This document shows, piece by piece, positions 48,976 to 57,532 of a stretch of 64,000 nucleotides of DNA. The stretch covers positions 22,321 through 86,320 of the IMG/VR virus record IMGVR_UViG_3300023184_009648; one strand, written 5' to 3'. The stretch is from a virus. Numbering within the stretch: position 1 is the stretch's first letter; every line of letters starts with the position of its first letter. Position numbers and translations under genes: made by a program. Under the pieces are notes generated by a model. The model saw only the letters and a list, made by a program, of their open reading frames with translations. It was not told where the DNA came from and did no database searches.

Positions 48976-50619
48976 TTACTGACAACTTTTACATTCAAGA
49001 ATATTTCGTGCAAATGCTTGGGCGGCATTTACTGAAATCTGATAATACAAGGATTTAATTCCTAATCTCCAAGCCTCAACCAACAAAGCATTCACATCCT
49101 TAGTGGAAACGCTTGGGTGTATCATAAGATTTAAAGATTGTCCTTGATCAATATATTGCTGTCTTTGTGCAGCTTGAATAATAATTTCTTTCGGACTAAT
49201 TTCCGCAAATGTCTTGAAAACATCTTTTTCTTTTTCTGAAAGAAAATCAAGATGCTGAACACTTCCTCCGTTCATGAGAATGCTCTTCCAAACATCTTCT
49301 GTATCTTTTCCTTTTTCACTCAATAGTTTTTCAAGTTCTGAATTCTTAATCGTAAATTTGCCCTTCTGCAAATCCTTGATGTAATAGTTCGTCCTATGAG
49401 GCTCTATACCTTCAGAAACTTGTCCAAGAATAAAAGCAGAAGATTTAGTAGGAGCAATTGCCATCAAGGTTGTATTACGACGATTGTAACCTTTACAAAC
49501 TTCAGGCTCACCGTATTCTTGAGCCATTTTTGCACTTGCTGCATAAGCCTTTTCTTTTATATTTTTTGCGATTTGCAAATTAGCAAATTTTGCCTCCATG
49601 CTTTCCCAAGGAATCATTTTGCTTTGCAAATAACTATGCCAACCAAGCCATCCAATTCCTAAAGCACGATGTCTTTCAGCAAAACGAACAGTTCTCTCCA
49701 TAAACTTGATGTTTTTAGCCTTTTCAATAAACTCGGTCATGACCGCATCAAGTAAATAAACTAGTAATTCAACAGCATCTGTGTCTTTCCACTCATCGTA
49801 ATGCAAAATATTCATACTACTAAGATCACAAACAAATGATTCCTCTTCGCCATCTGGAAGCATGATTTCAGAACACAAATTTGAATGTGTTATTTTAATT
49901 CCTTGGTCTTTATAGCAGTCAACGGAATTTTTGTTAACTGTGTCAATGAAAACAATATAAGGAAAACCAAGATTAGCACGAGTTTCAAGAACTTTAGCCC
50001 AAATTTTACGCTTTTCTGCGTTGCCATCGACCATTTCTTGCATCCAGTAATCTGGAACACAGATGCCGTAAGAAAGATCTTGAATTGAAAAGCCTTCAGT
50101 TCTTATTTGCAAAAATTCCATAATATCAGGATGATCAATTTGAAGATAAGCCGCAAAGTTGCCTCTTCTTGTTTTTCCTTGACTGACAACATTGATAAGG
50201 TTATCAAAAGCCTGCATGAAATGAACTGAGCCAGAGCTCTCTCCATTTTGCTTGATCTTAGCACCACGAGGTCTTAAGTTGCCGAAATATGCACTTGTAC
50301 CGCCTCCATGTTTTGTCATCATTGCAACTTCAGCCCAAGTATATGCAATTGAATCCATGGAATCGCTTATATTTGATCCAAAACAACTAATTGGCAAGCC
50401 TCTATCGTTGCCAAAATTTGTCCAAATTGGGGTACTAAAACTATACCAGCCCTTTTTAAAGTTTTCTTGGAAACGCTTGGCAAATCCCGGTTTATTCAGG
50501 ATTTTCTCAGCTGCATTACAAATTTCCACGACTCTTTCATCAACGGTTTGACCTTCAATAAGATAATCTCTTTCAAGAAAAATACGAGAAAGATCGGTAA
50601 GCCATCTATATTCTGACAT
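48976..50619 (-). CDS. nrdA: Ribonucleotide reductase class I, large subunit
   Basis: 547 residues. Catalytic residues are all present: C79 in PISCFGSN, N247-C249-E251 in SNLCSEIML, the radical-transfer tyrosines in KSLYYQI, and a C-terminal CKSC pair for re-reduction. It is shorter than E. coli NrdA (761) and has no N-terminal ATP-cone, so the usual dATP shut-off site is missing, which would favour high dNTP output in infected cells. Its start overlaps the nrdB stop as TAATG, coupling the two subunits. Confidence 0.95.
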   Translation of the reverse strand: MSEYRWLTDLSRIFLERDYLIEGQTVDERVVEICNAAEKILNKPGFAKRFQENFKKGWYSFSTPIWTNFGNDRGLPISCFGSNISDSMDSIAYTWAEVAMMTKHGGGTSAYFGNLRPRGAKIKQNGESSGSVHFMQAFDNLINVVSQGKTRRGNFAAYLQIDHPDIMEFLQIRTEGFSIQDLSYGICVPDYWMQEMVDGNAEKRKIWAKVLETRANLGFPYIVFIDTVNKNSVDCYKDQGIKITHSNLCSEIMLPDGEEESFVCDLSSMNILHYDEWKDTDAVELLVYLLDAVMTEFIEKAKNIKFMERTVRFAERHRALGIGWLGWHSYLQSKMIPWESMEAKFANLQIAKNIKEKAYAASAKMAQEYGEPEVCKGYNRRNTTLMAIAPTKSSAFILGQVSEGIEPHRTNYYIKDLQKGKFTIKNSELEKLLSEKGKDTEDVWKSILMNGGSVQHLDFLSEKEKDVFKTFAEISPKEIIIQAAQRQQYIDQGQSLNLMIHPSVSTKDVNALLVEAWRLGIKSLYYQISVNAAQAFARNILECKSCQ

Positions 50620-51593
50620 TAAAATAAATCCTCTGCTGTGAATGACTTGGTAAACTTTGAATAAGTAACTGGTTTCTTATGGAAGAAATCAGTATTAACT
50701 TCGGCATGAATTTCGTCTTCAAACCACTTGAGTTTGGTCAACTTGCTGACATCAACATCAAAATGTTTCTCAGCACCAATCATTGCTAAGCTTTCATTAA
50801 AACGATGCTTAACAAATTCTTTGACGACATCTCTCGTAAGAAATGGCAAGTCACCAGCCTCAAAAATCCAATCAACAATCTTAGATTCAGCTTCATATGC
50901 TTTTGCACAAGCTCTTTGTAGTTTTGCATAAAAATCAACATTGAACCAATCTGGAAATTCTTTCTTGATTTGCTTGATGATATAAACACCAAGAAGTGCA
51001 TGGATCGCTTCTTCTTTTTGTGTTGCTTGCACAACATTATCAATATCTTTAAGACAATTCATATGTTTGTTAAAAGATTTGATAATCAAAAATTGAGAGA
51101 ATAAGCTTACATTTTCAATAAAAATACTGAATAATGCCAAAGTAAGAGTGTAATTTTCATTGCCATTATCAGATGCACCTTTTAAATATTTAGTTAGATA
51201 ATCAACTCTACCTTGAATAACTGGATTTTGCAAAAGTTGATCAAATTCATTGTTCATTCCCAATACTTGCAATAAATGGGAATAAGCATCTGCATGACGC
51301 ACCTCTGACTCTCCAAAAGTAACTCCCACTTGTTCAAATTCTGCTTTTGGGAAACGATCTCCAAGTTTAGTCCAAAACTTTTTAACTGATACTTCAATCT
51401 GTGAAATGGCAAGCATTGCATTTTTTAATATACTTTTCTGGACATCATTAAGTTTTACATTAAAGTCGTGTATGTCGGAGATAAAATTCCATTCACTTAC
51501 AAGCCAATAACTGTGATTGATTGCATTCTTATATTCAATTATTTCTGGGTATTCAAATGGCTTAAAAGCTATTCTTTTTTCAAATATACTCAT
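50619..51593 (-). CDS. nrdB: Ribonucleotide reductase class I, small subunit
   Basis: 324 residues from the ATG at 51593, preceded by AAAGGA; the frame is open a further 11 codons. The di-iron ligands and radical tyrosine are visible: E97, H100 and Y104 in ESEVRHADAY, a Glu in FIENVSLFSQF, and E-x-x-H in KEEAIHALLG. So it is a Tyr-radical class Ia-type beta subunit. It is cotranscribed with nrdA, and with pyrG nearby forms the nucleotide supply block. Confidence 0.95.
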   Translation of the reverse strand: MSIFEKRIAFKPFEYPEIIEYKNAINHSYWLVSEWNFISDIHDFNVKLNDVQKSILKNAMLAISQIEVSVKKFWTKLGDRFPKAEFEQVGVTFGESEVRHADAYSHLLQVLGMNNEFDQLLQNPVIQGRVDYLTKYLKGASDNGNENYTLTLALFSIFIENVSLFSQFLIIKSFNKHMNCLKDIDNVVQATQKEEAIHALLGVYIIKQIKKEFPDWFNVDFYAKLQRACAKAYEAESKIVDWIFEAGDLPFLTRDVVKEFVKHRFNESLAMIGAEKHFDVDVSKLTKLKWFEDEIHAEVNTDFFHKKPVTYSKFTKSFTAEDLF

Positions 51594-51680
51594 TACAATC
51601 CTTTCCGCTACCACATTAAGTGTCAAATAATACAGGGAAGTTATCTAAACAGCAAGGGAAGAAAAATTGAAAATATTTTT

Positions 51681-53723
51681 CTAAACAACCATTTTTGCAA
51701 AACCATTTTCCATAACAAGATTAAGTTGATCTGCTGTTTGTAACATTGCTAGAAGATCAGGATCATGCGTAGTAATAAAAACTTGTTTATCTTCAGCTAG
51801 TTCTGCAATCATGTTATAGATGCCTTGTACGCCAAGAGGATCTACATTAGTGCTAACCTCATCAAGAAAAACAAGAGAGGGAGTAGCACCAGAACTCATC
51901 ATCATAATATGAGCAAAACTTTGACTCACGGCGAGATTAAGACGACGACGCTGACCAGTAGACATGGCGTGATATACATATGGATCGCCGTCTATTGGAT
52001 TCCTTTCAATCTTTTCATTAAGCTCATTGTCAAATGTAAGAGTAATGCGATTATCAATTAAAAATTGCAACCAATAATTGATACGATTGTTTAGTTCTGG
52101 CACTATACCATCAACAATCCATTTGCGAATACCTTGATCGCCAAAACCCATAATCCAGTAATCATAATAAGGCAATTCAGCTTCAAGATCTTTTATATCT
52201 GTTTCTTTATCTTGTGCTGCTTTAATTGCTTTTTCAAGTTCAAGCTCATCATTTTGAAGAATTTCTTTGAAAGGTGAATCTCCACTTAATTCCTTATTTT
52301 TATCTTCTATTTGCTGTCTAAAGTTTTGAATTTTTTGTTGAAGCAAAGCTTCTTCATCATTTGTTTTCGGTTCACGCACTTCACTGGCCGAGATTAAGTC
52401 TGATCTTAATTTGCCAAGTTCTTGATCTATATTTGAAATTTTATTCACAAATTGTGTGACAAAAACTTTAATCTTTTCTTGTTTTTCTTTTGTTGCTGTT
52501 GCTTTGATTTGAACATCATTTGCTAATTGCACAGCTTTTTCAATTTTAGAATTGATAATCTCAATATCTTTGTTCAATTGGTCAATATAAGAACTAATAT
52601 TTTCTTCAACAATTTCACCCTTACATTTGTTGCATTTAGTTCCGGGAATGTTATCTTTTAGATTTTCAATTTCTTGTTCTTTTATTTTGCGCTCTGATAA
52701 AAAAGATCTTGATTCTTTGGCAATGTCTGCATAATCATTGGCAACCGATTGTGCTTCAGTTCTAAGTTCTGTTTCTTTTTGACGAGCAAGATCAAGCTTA
52801 TTGCTAAAATCTAATTTAGATTTCTCAAGATCTGGAATTTTTTCTTTGATATCTCTTATTGTTTGTTGAGCTTGCTCGTAGGCCAACAAAGCAATACCAT
52901 TATCAGTTTTGCCAAGTCTAGCAATCAAAGAATTTAAACTTTGAACAAGTTTTTCATATTCAATTTTCTTTTCATTCTTCCAACTATTTTCTTTTTCTTT
53001 TGTAAGTTTCAGCCTATTTTCAGCACTATCCTTGCTGCCTAAAAGCAATGTGTATTCTTTGCTTTTTATGTCAATTTTATTTTTAATATCTTTGCGAAAT
53101 GCCTTGGCGTTATCGAACCATTCTCGATATTGCCCCAAGGCAAGCATGTTTTCAACCATTTCTTTTTTTTGTTTATTATCGCACTCTAAAAAACAAGCTC
53201 GTTGATCGTCTGTAAAGACACAAATGTTTATAAAAGCTTCATACGACAAGCCTATGATGTCTTCTATCTTTTTTTGAGTAGCCGCCATTGTGCCTTGCGT
53301 AATTTCTGTATCATTATCCCATGTGCCATTAGAACTTTCCCAAAGACGCAAAGAATTCTTGCGTTCGTTGCCACCTTCTTTTCTTGTGCGAATAATGCGA
53401 TAATTATCAAATATTAGTTCAACTTTTGCATCTTTTCCAATTTTATTATGCACAATATCATTAGCTCCTAATTTCTCAGGACGCTTGACTGTTTTGCCGA
53501 AAAGACTGTAGCTAATTATTTCTTGAATACTGCTTTTACCTGAACCATTGCTACTAACCTTAAGTTCATCTGAAGGAGATGAACTTTCTAATTGTTTGGC
53601 ATCTCGATTTTCACCACGAACTAGAATGATGTTTTTGTAATTATCAAAATTGATTTCAATACCTTCTGGCCCGAAAGGTAAAAAGTTATACGCCGCAGCA
53701 TATTTTATTTTTAAATTGTGCAT
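51681..53723 (-). CDS. gp46: Recombination endonuclease subunit, gp46/SbcC-like
   Basis: 680 residues from the ATG at 53723 (only a TTG further out). P-loop NGSGKSS at 59-65, zinc-hook C364-x-x-C367 in the middle of long coiled coils, signature STGQRRRLNLA and Walker B LVFLDEVSTNVD near the end. Compared with typical SbcC/Rad50, where GxNGxGKS is continuous, about 20 residues are inserted between GEN (37-39) and NGSGKSS. gp46 with gp47 resects DNA ends for recombination-dependent replication. The partner gene lies upstream, separated by a glycosyltransferase gene. Confidence 0.9.
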   Translation of the reverse strand: MHNLKIKYAAAYNFLPFGPEGIEINFDNYKNIILVRGENRDAKQLESSSPSDELKVSSNGSGKSSIQEIISYSLFGKTVKRPEKLGANDIVHNKIGKDAKVELIFDNYRIIRTRKEGGNERKNSLRLWESSNGTWDNDTEITQGTMAATQKKIEDIIGLSYEAFINICVFTDDQRACFLECDNKQKKEMVENMLALGQYREWFDNAKAFRKDIKNKIDIKSKEYTLLLGSKDSAENRLKLTKEKENSWKNEKKIEYEKLVQSLNSLIARLGKTDNGIALLAYEQAQQTIRDIKEKIPDLEKSKLDFSNKLDLARQKETELRTEAQSVANDYADIAKESRSFLSERKIKEQEIENLKDNIPGTKCNKCKGEIVEENISSYIDQLNKDIEIINSKIEKAVQLANDVQIKATATKEKQEKIKVFVTQFVNKISNIDQELGKLRSDLISASEVREPKTNDEEALLQQKIQNFRQQIEDKNKELSGDSPFKEILQNDELELEKAIKAAQDKETDIKDLEAELPYYDYWIMGFGDQGIRKWIVDGIVPELNNRINYWLQFLIDNRITLTFDNELNEKIERNPIDGDPYVYHAMSTGQRRRLNLAVSQSFAHIMMMSSGATPSLVFLDEVSTNVDPLGVQGIYNMIAELAEDKQVFITTHDPDLLAMLQTADQLNLVMENGFAKMVV

Positions 53724-53804
53724 TTTCAAAAACCTACCAGTTTACGAAAAGAAATAGTAGGCCAATACTACCTGTGAAGACAAATAGTTGCAATCCATTT
53801 TCTT

Positions 53805-54518
53805 TTACTTTTTTGATTCAGGAAAATTTAATTTGAAACGCTTAGGAGAATAAACCTGAAATGCTTGAAGATAATTGTTATAAAGTTCTGGATATCTTTC
53901 AATAAATTGCAACTTATGCCTCATTGCAAGACTTTTAAAAACATTAACAATATGAATTCCCGAAACTGGTGAACCCTTATAGGTCAATAAACCTTCTTTT
54001 TCCACAAGATTTGCGAGATCGAAACAATTGTAAATGTTAGACAATGTTCCAAAATAATCAGGAAAATAATTTCCAGCAACATAAATTGCACGATTTTCTT
54101 TAGTTGCATGACATATTGTGCGAATTGTTTTATAGTTATCCCATGCTCTACTATGTCCTGCAATAACACCAAAATTGTTACTTTTTGAAAATAATACTTT
54201 GTCTTCCAAGAGATCAAATATTTCATCAAAATTCTTCTGAAACCAGATATCAGCATCAAAATATAAGTAATTACCTTCAACTTTTTCAGAAATGGACAAC
54301 ATAGCATCGACAATGGATTGTCGATAATCTCCTTTGTCGGGACAATCCAAAACAGTTATGCCAATACCTTTTAAATATTCAGAAATATGAGTGGTAAGAC
54401 CTAAGTTGAAAACAATGGGCGTAGCTTTAGTTTGTGCAATTTCACGCAAACTGGCAATCCAAGAAATGCCCCATAGCTGCCAATACTTTTCATTTAGTCC
54501 AGTAATGACGAAATTCAC
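53805..54518 (-). CDS. GT-A glycosyltransferase-like protein (GT8-type)
   Basis: 237 residues, starting in an ATGA overlap with the gp47 stop. YLYFDADIWF (D88-x-D90) is the metal-binding DxD of retaining GT-A transferases, preceded by a start (NFVITGLNEKYWQLWGISW) typical of GT8-like enzymes, and followed by GNYFPDYFG. It sits between gp47 and gp46, an odd place for a sugar enzyme. It might glucosylate modified phage DNA bases, as T4 enzymes do, or surface glycans; neither is shown. Confidence 0.65.
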   Translation of the reverse strand: MNFVITGLNEKYWQLWGISWIASLREIAQTKATPIVFNLGLTTHISEYLKGIGITVLDCPDKGDYRQSIVDAMLSISEKVEGNYLYFDADIWFQKNFDEIFDLLEDKVLFSKSNNFGVIAGHSRAWDNYKTIRTICHATKENRAIYVAGNYFPDYFGTLSNIYNCFDLANLVEKEGLLTYKGSPVSGIHIVNVFKSLAMRHKLQFIERYPELYNNYLQAFQVYSPKRFKLNFPESKK

Positions 54519-55579
54519 TGCTGCTCCAATTTTTCACAGATTTTTTTGCCTAGTTGTAGGAGTTTATCTCGATCCAAACCTGTATGGCCGACTTGGTCAG
54601 CATATTTGGCGAGCATTTCATCACCCTTGTATAAAATAGCTTTGGCATCATGAATTACATGTTCGTCGATAATTTTTTTTTGCTTTTTTATTTCTAAACT
54701 AGCAAATGAAGCGTTTTCATTCATTTCTTTTTTTAATTTAATTAGATCAGTTGATCCAATATCATCGACTCTAATCTGCACATAATTCCCTTCTAAATCA
54801 TATTTGTCTCTTTCATCAGCGTTGATTACTAAATGCTTTGGACTAAAATTATTTTGAATATATTCTTTTTTTTGAGTTGTTCCGTTAAAAATGATAATAT
54901 GTTTTTCTTGATATGCCTCTCCAAAACTTAACTCTAAAGGCGAGCCAATATATTCTACCTTATTATTGACTCTTTGCTCAGCATGATAATGTCCAAGAAA
55001 AACATGTTTATAATCACTAAAAATAGAAGAACTAACACGAACCATGTCGCCATCATGTTCAATTGCAACATCTGCCTGCTGACTACCATGTAAAATAGCA
55101 CCATCTAAAGCGATATGTCCAAGAGCATATTCAGTCATGCTGTGTAAATTTTTAAATTCTTGTAAAGATTCTATTGGATTGTGAGTGAATGGAATAAAAT
55201 CCCAATTATGACCAGCTATTTCATGACGCTCTGGCTTCGATACTATATGCATTCCCGGCAATGCTGATAGCGGTGTTACGCTACTAACTGTGGTTTTTTC
55301 ATTAAACCAAAGATCATGATTGCCCAAAAGAAGATATTGACGAAACTTGCCTTTGATCATCCACTTGGCAAAAACTTCAAAAACTTTTTGATAAGTGTAT
55401 ACTTCAATTTTTTGACGATCATGAAATAAATCACCACCAAACAAAATATTAGTTATTCCTCGATCTTCAGCCGTTTTAAAAACCCATTCAAGTGCAGCAA
55501 GACAATCTTCCAGCCTTTTTTGACTGCGTTTATGGGGATGTACATGAATATCGCTATAAAGTAAAATATCATCAGACAT
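54515..55579 (-). CDS. gp47: Recombination nuclease subunit, gp47/SbcD-like
   Basis: 354 residues, AGGAGT site. Metallophosphoesterase motifs in order: YSDIHVHP (D10, H12), GGDLFHD (D50), GNHD (N87, H88), HGSQ, and GHYHAEQ. This is the Mre11/SbcD nuclease core; the C-terminal third is the capping domain. It works with gp46 (51681-53723) to process DNA ends and, in T4, host DNA. Length matches T4 gp47 (339). Confidence 0.9.
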   Translation of the reverse strand: MSDDILLYSDIHVHPHKRSQKRLEDCLAALEWVFKTAEDRGITNILFGGDLFHDRQKIEVYTYQKVFEVFAKWMIKGKFRQYLLLGNHDLWFNEKTTVSSVTPLSALPGMHIVSKPERHEIAGHNWDFIPFTHNPIESLQEFKNLHSMTEYALGHIALDGAILHGSQQADVAIEHDGDMVRVSSSIFSDYKHVFLGHYHAEQRVNNKVEYIGSPLELSFGEAYQEKHIIIFNGTTQKKEYIQNNFSPKHLVINADERDKYDLEGNYVQIRVDDIGSTDLIKLKKEMNENASFASLEIKKQKKIIDEHVIHDAKAILYKGDEMLAKYADQVGHTGLDRDKLLQLGKKICEKLEQQ

Positions 55580-55658
55580 AAATTGACTCCTATCTTTAAA
55601 ATATTGTCCACGAATTTCTTTAACATTGCAAGATGAACTTGGAAAATGAATTATCAGA

Positions 55659-55671
55659 CATAAATATCATG
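55659..55671 (+). promoter_or_regulatory. Late-promoter-like box 5 nt before an ATG
   Basis: CATAAATA, then TCATG, then the ATG at 55672. No Shine-Dalgarno sequence nearby. A further in-frame ATG at 55633 lies upstream of the box, so use of the box implies the 55672 start. Confidence 0.45.
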
Positions 55672-55989
55672 ATGACTACATTTAAACAATTTTTTATGGA
55701 AGCCGATGCACCACCTCCACCACCAGCAGGCGGTGGTGCTCCACCTACATCCCCAGCACCTCCACCCCTTCCAGCAGGCGGTGGTGCTCCACCTATGCCA
55801 ATGCCTAGTGGCGGTGGTTTAGGCGGTGGTTTAGGCGGTGGTCTTGGAGGCCCTCCTCCTAGTGGTGGAGCAGGTGGTCCCCAATCTGCTGCAAAAAAAT
55901 TGAAGGCCTATAATGTTTGGGATGTTTGGAATAATCTTTTAAATAAAGGTGATAAAGAAACTGCCCAAAATACCGAGGAACAAAAATAG
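55672..55989 (+). CDS. Cargo-like Pro/Gly-rich protein
   Basis: 105 residues from the ATG at 55672; the frame also has ATGs at 55669 and 55633. The chosen start gives MTTFKQFFMEADAP with an F8-x-E10 site. Residues 14-75 are Pro and Gly repeats: two copies of PAGGGAPP, then GGGLGGGLGGGLGG. A short helical end (AAKKLKAYNVWDVWNNLLNKG) follows. The repeats are nearly identical at the DNA level. Such linkers can space the tag from a C-terminal binding helix. Confidence 0.6.
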   Translation: MTTFKQFFMEADAPPPPPAGGGAPPTSPAPPPLPAGGGAPPMPMPSGGGLGGGLGGGLGGPPPSGGAGGPQSAAKKLKAYNVWDVWNNLLNKGDKETAQNTEEQK

Positions 55990-56000
55990 ACGAGATACAT

Positions 56001-56450
56001 ATGAGCGATAAGTCGCCTCCCCTGTCCGCCGAACAAATAGAATTTGCCTGCCGCATGATGCGACAATGGCTAGAAGTGTGTGAAGAAAATGGTCGCAGTC
56101 TCAATGCTTCCAGCATCGATCATTCATCTTTACTTCGTAGATTGTTATCAGGTAAAAAAGCACTTCCCTATCCTCCACCCATGAGATTTGGCTATCCTGC
56201 TTGGGAACTTGTCGAAGCAGAAGAAATTGAAATTCAAGAGTTGATAGAAAATGAACACGGCATTCAAATAGATCAACATCAAGGATATTCATGGATAAAT
56301 TTTGATAAAAAAATAATTCAATATGATCGTCTTAATTTGCAATACCAATATTTAGAACGAGAAGTTATTCCTGATCCCTCAGTAATAAAAGAAGGTCTTG
56401 ACCCTAAAGAATTTAAATACATATCTAAAGTTTTGAAAAAATTATCTTAA
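56001..56450 (+). CDS. Uncharacterised protein
   Basis: 149 residues, weak GAG ribosome site, 11 nt after the preceding stop. Residues 10-60 are helical (AEQIEFACRMMRQWLEVCEENG; SSLLRRLLSGKKA), then PPPMRFGYPAWELVEAEEIEI and a charged C-terminal half. It lacks the targeting-like N-terminus of its neighbours. No family recognised. Confidence 0.55.
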   Translation: MSDKSPPLSAEQIEFACRMMRQWLEVCEENGRSLNASSIDHSSLLRRLLSGKKALPYPPPMRFGYPAWELVEAEEIEIQELIENEHGIQIDQHQGYSWINFDKKIIQYDRLNLQYQYLEREVIPDPSVIKEGLDPKEFKYISKVLKKLS

Positions 56451-56451
56451 T

Positions 56452-56464
56452 CATAAATATTTGC
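56452..56464 (+). promoter_or_regulatory. Late-promoter-like box 5 nt before an ATG
   Basis: CATAAATA followed by TTTGC and the ATG at 56465. No Shine-Dalgarno sequence. Directly after the stop of the preceding gene. Confidence 0.5.
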
Positions 56465-56650
56465 ATGATAAGTTTTAAAGAATGGCTCAAATCTATTGAA
56501 GAGGGTTTTGGCCCTTACATTGGACCTTGTATAGACACTGATAGATATCAAGTTCAAGGTGCTTGCAGTAATTACAACACGGAAGTTCAGAATAAACGCA
56601 TAAAACAAGGTTATGTTGCCCATAAAAAGGTAAAACAAAACAAAAAATGA
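56465..56650 (+). CDS. Small cargo-like protein with two cysteines
   Basis: 61 residues. MISFKEWLKSIEEG gives an I11-x-E13 site. The remainder is Gly/Pro/Tyr-containing with two cysteines (in GPCID and GACSN), which could pair, and a basic Lys/Gln tail. It has no ribosome site but a late-promoter-like box at 4-5 nt spacing. Its stop overlaps the start of the next cargo-like gene (ATGA). Confidence 0.6.
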   Translation: MISFKEWLKSIEEGFGPYIGPCIDTDRYQVQGACSNYNTEVQNKRIKQGYVAHKKVKQNKK

Positions 56651-57099
56651 AAAGTTTCAGAGATTTTATCGCCGAACAAGAGTATGCGAATCAACCTCAA
56701 TCTTCGCAACAATCAAGCTTTGCACCATCTGCTCCTATTGCTCCAATAATGCAATCTAATTTGCAAGGTCAAAAGAAAAAATGGAGTGCTTCAAAAACCG
56801 ATATAATTAAATTTTGGAGAAATTTACAAACAACAAGTCCGATTCAAGCAAAGCCAATTTTATATAATCACAAAGGTTCCACCTACGGCGAAGATGGAAT
56901 TCGAATCACTGGAAGCCCTCAGTTTATTACATCTGTGATTTCTAAGCTGAAGGATTTTTTAGGTTACGAAGGTCCCAACACTAAATTGGCCATTTCTTAT
57001 AGGGAAACTGAATCGCCCAGTAAATCTGCTGTTGGTCAAAACAAAACATCTTTTGTATTTTACATTGCAGTTAAGGAACGAGGCAAACAGTCTCAGTAA
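56647..57099 (+). CDS. Cargo-like protein, closest match to T4 internal-protein tag
   Basis: 150 residues. The first ten residues MKSFRDFIAE differ from the T4 internal protein III targeting sequence (MKTYQEFIAE, from memory) at only four conservative positions, including the same I-A-E cleavage site. A Gln/Ser/Pro linker (12-45) leads to a compact C-terminal domain (TDIIKFWRNLQTTSPIQAKP; GIRITGSPQFITSVISKLKDFLG; TSFVFYIAVKERG). Translation is coupled to the preceding gene by an ATGA overlap. Confidence 0.7.
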   Translation: MKSFRDFIAEQEYANQPQSSQQSSFAPSAPIAPIMQSNLQGQKKKWSASKTDIIKFWRNLQTTSPIQAKPILYNHKGSTYGEDGIRITGSPQFITSVISKLKDFLGYEGPNTKLAISYRETESPSKSAVGQNKTSFVFYIAVKERGKQSQ

Positions 57100-57168
57100 T
57101 TTCTTTACATATCCACATGCATTTGGTAAAGTTAGCTAGTGATTAACCATTCGAACCAAGAGAACACG

Positions 57169-57519
57169 ATGTTCGCCATCCTTTGCACAGCTGGAGAAAT
57201 GTCAATTAGCGATGTAGCAAAAGAATGTACAAATGAACAATGGGTTCCTCTTTTAGTGTATCGTAGAAAAGGTGAAACTACTCCCATTATTCCTTTGTTT
57301 ATTACACAAGATACTGCTAGAAGCTTTGCCAAGCGTAATTTACCTCCACCTCATGGAGCGGTTTTGCTAAGTGAAGAAGATATAAAAAAAATTCAATCTA
57401 AAGGTTGGATTCTAGAAATTATGGATTTTCCTAAAAAGATAAAAGAAAGAATCGATATTGATATTGGATTAGAAATTCACGAATTTATTGAAAAACCAGA
57501 TTTTCGCACAAGTCGCTAA
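57169..57519 (+). CDS. Uncharacterised protein upstream of the helicase
   Basis: 116 residues from the ATG at 57169 (AGAGAA upstream); an in-frame GTG at 57139 is less likely. Mixed alpha/beta: VAKECTNEQWVPLLVYRR, TPIIPLFITQDTARSFAKRN, and ILEIMDFPKKIKERIDID. The helicase gene follows 13 nt later, so an accessory role in replication is possible. No family recognised. Confidence 0.6.
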   Translation: MFAILCTAGEMSISDVAKECTNEQWVPLLVYRRKGETTPIIPLFITQDTARSFAKRNLPPPHGAVLLSEEDIKKIQSKGWILEIMDFPKKIKERIDIDIGLEIHEFIEKPDFRTSR

Positions 57520-57532
57520 TTAGGATTTTGAA

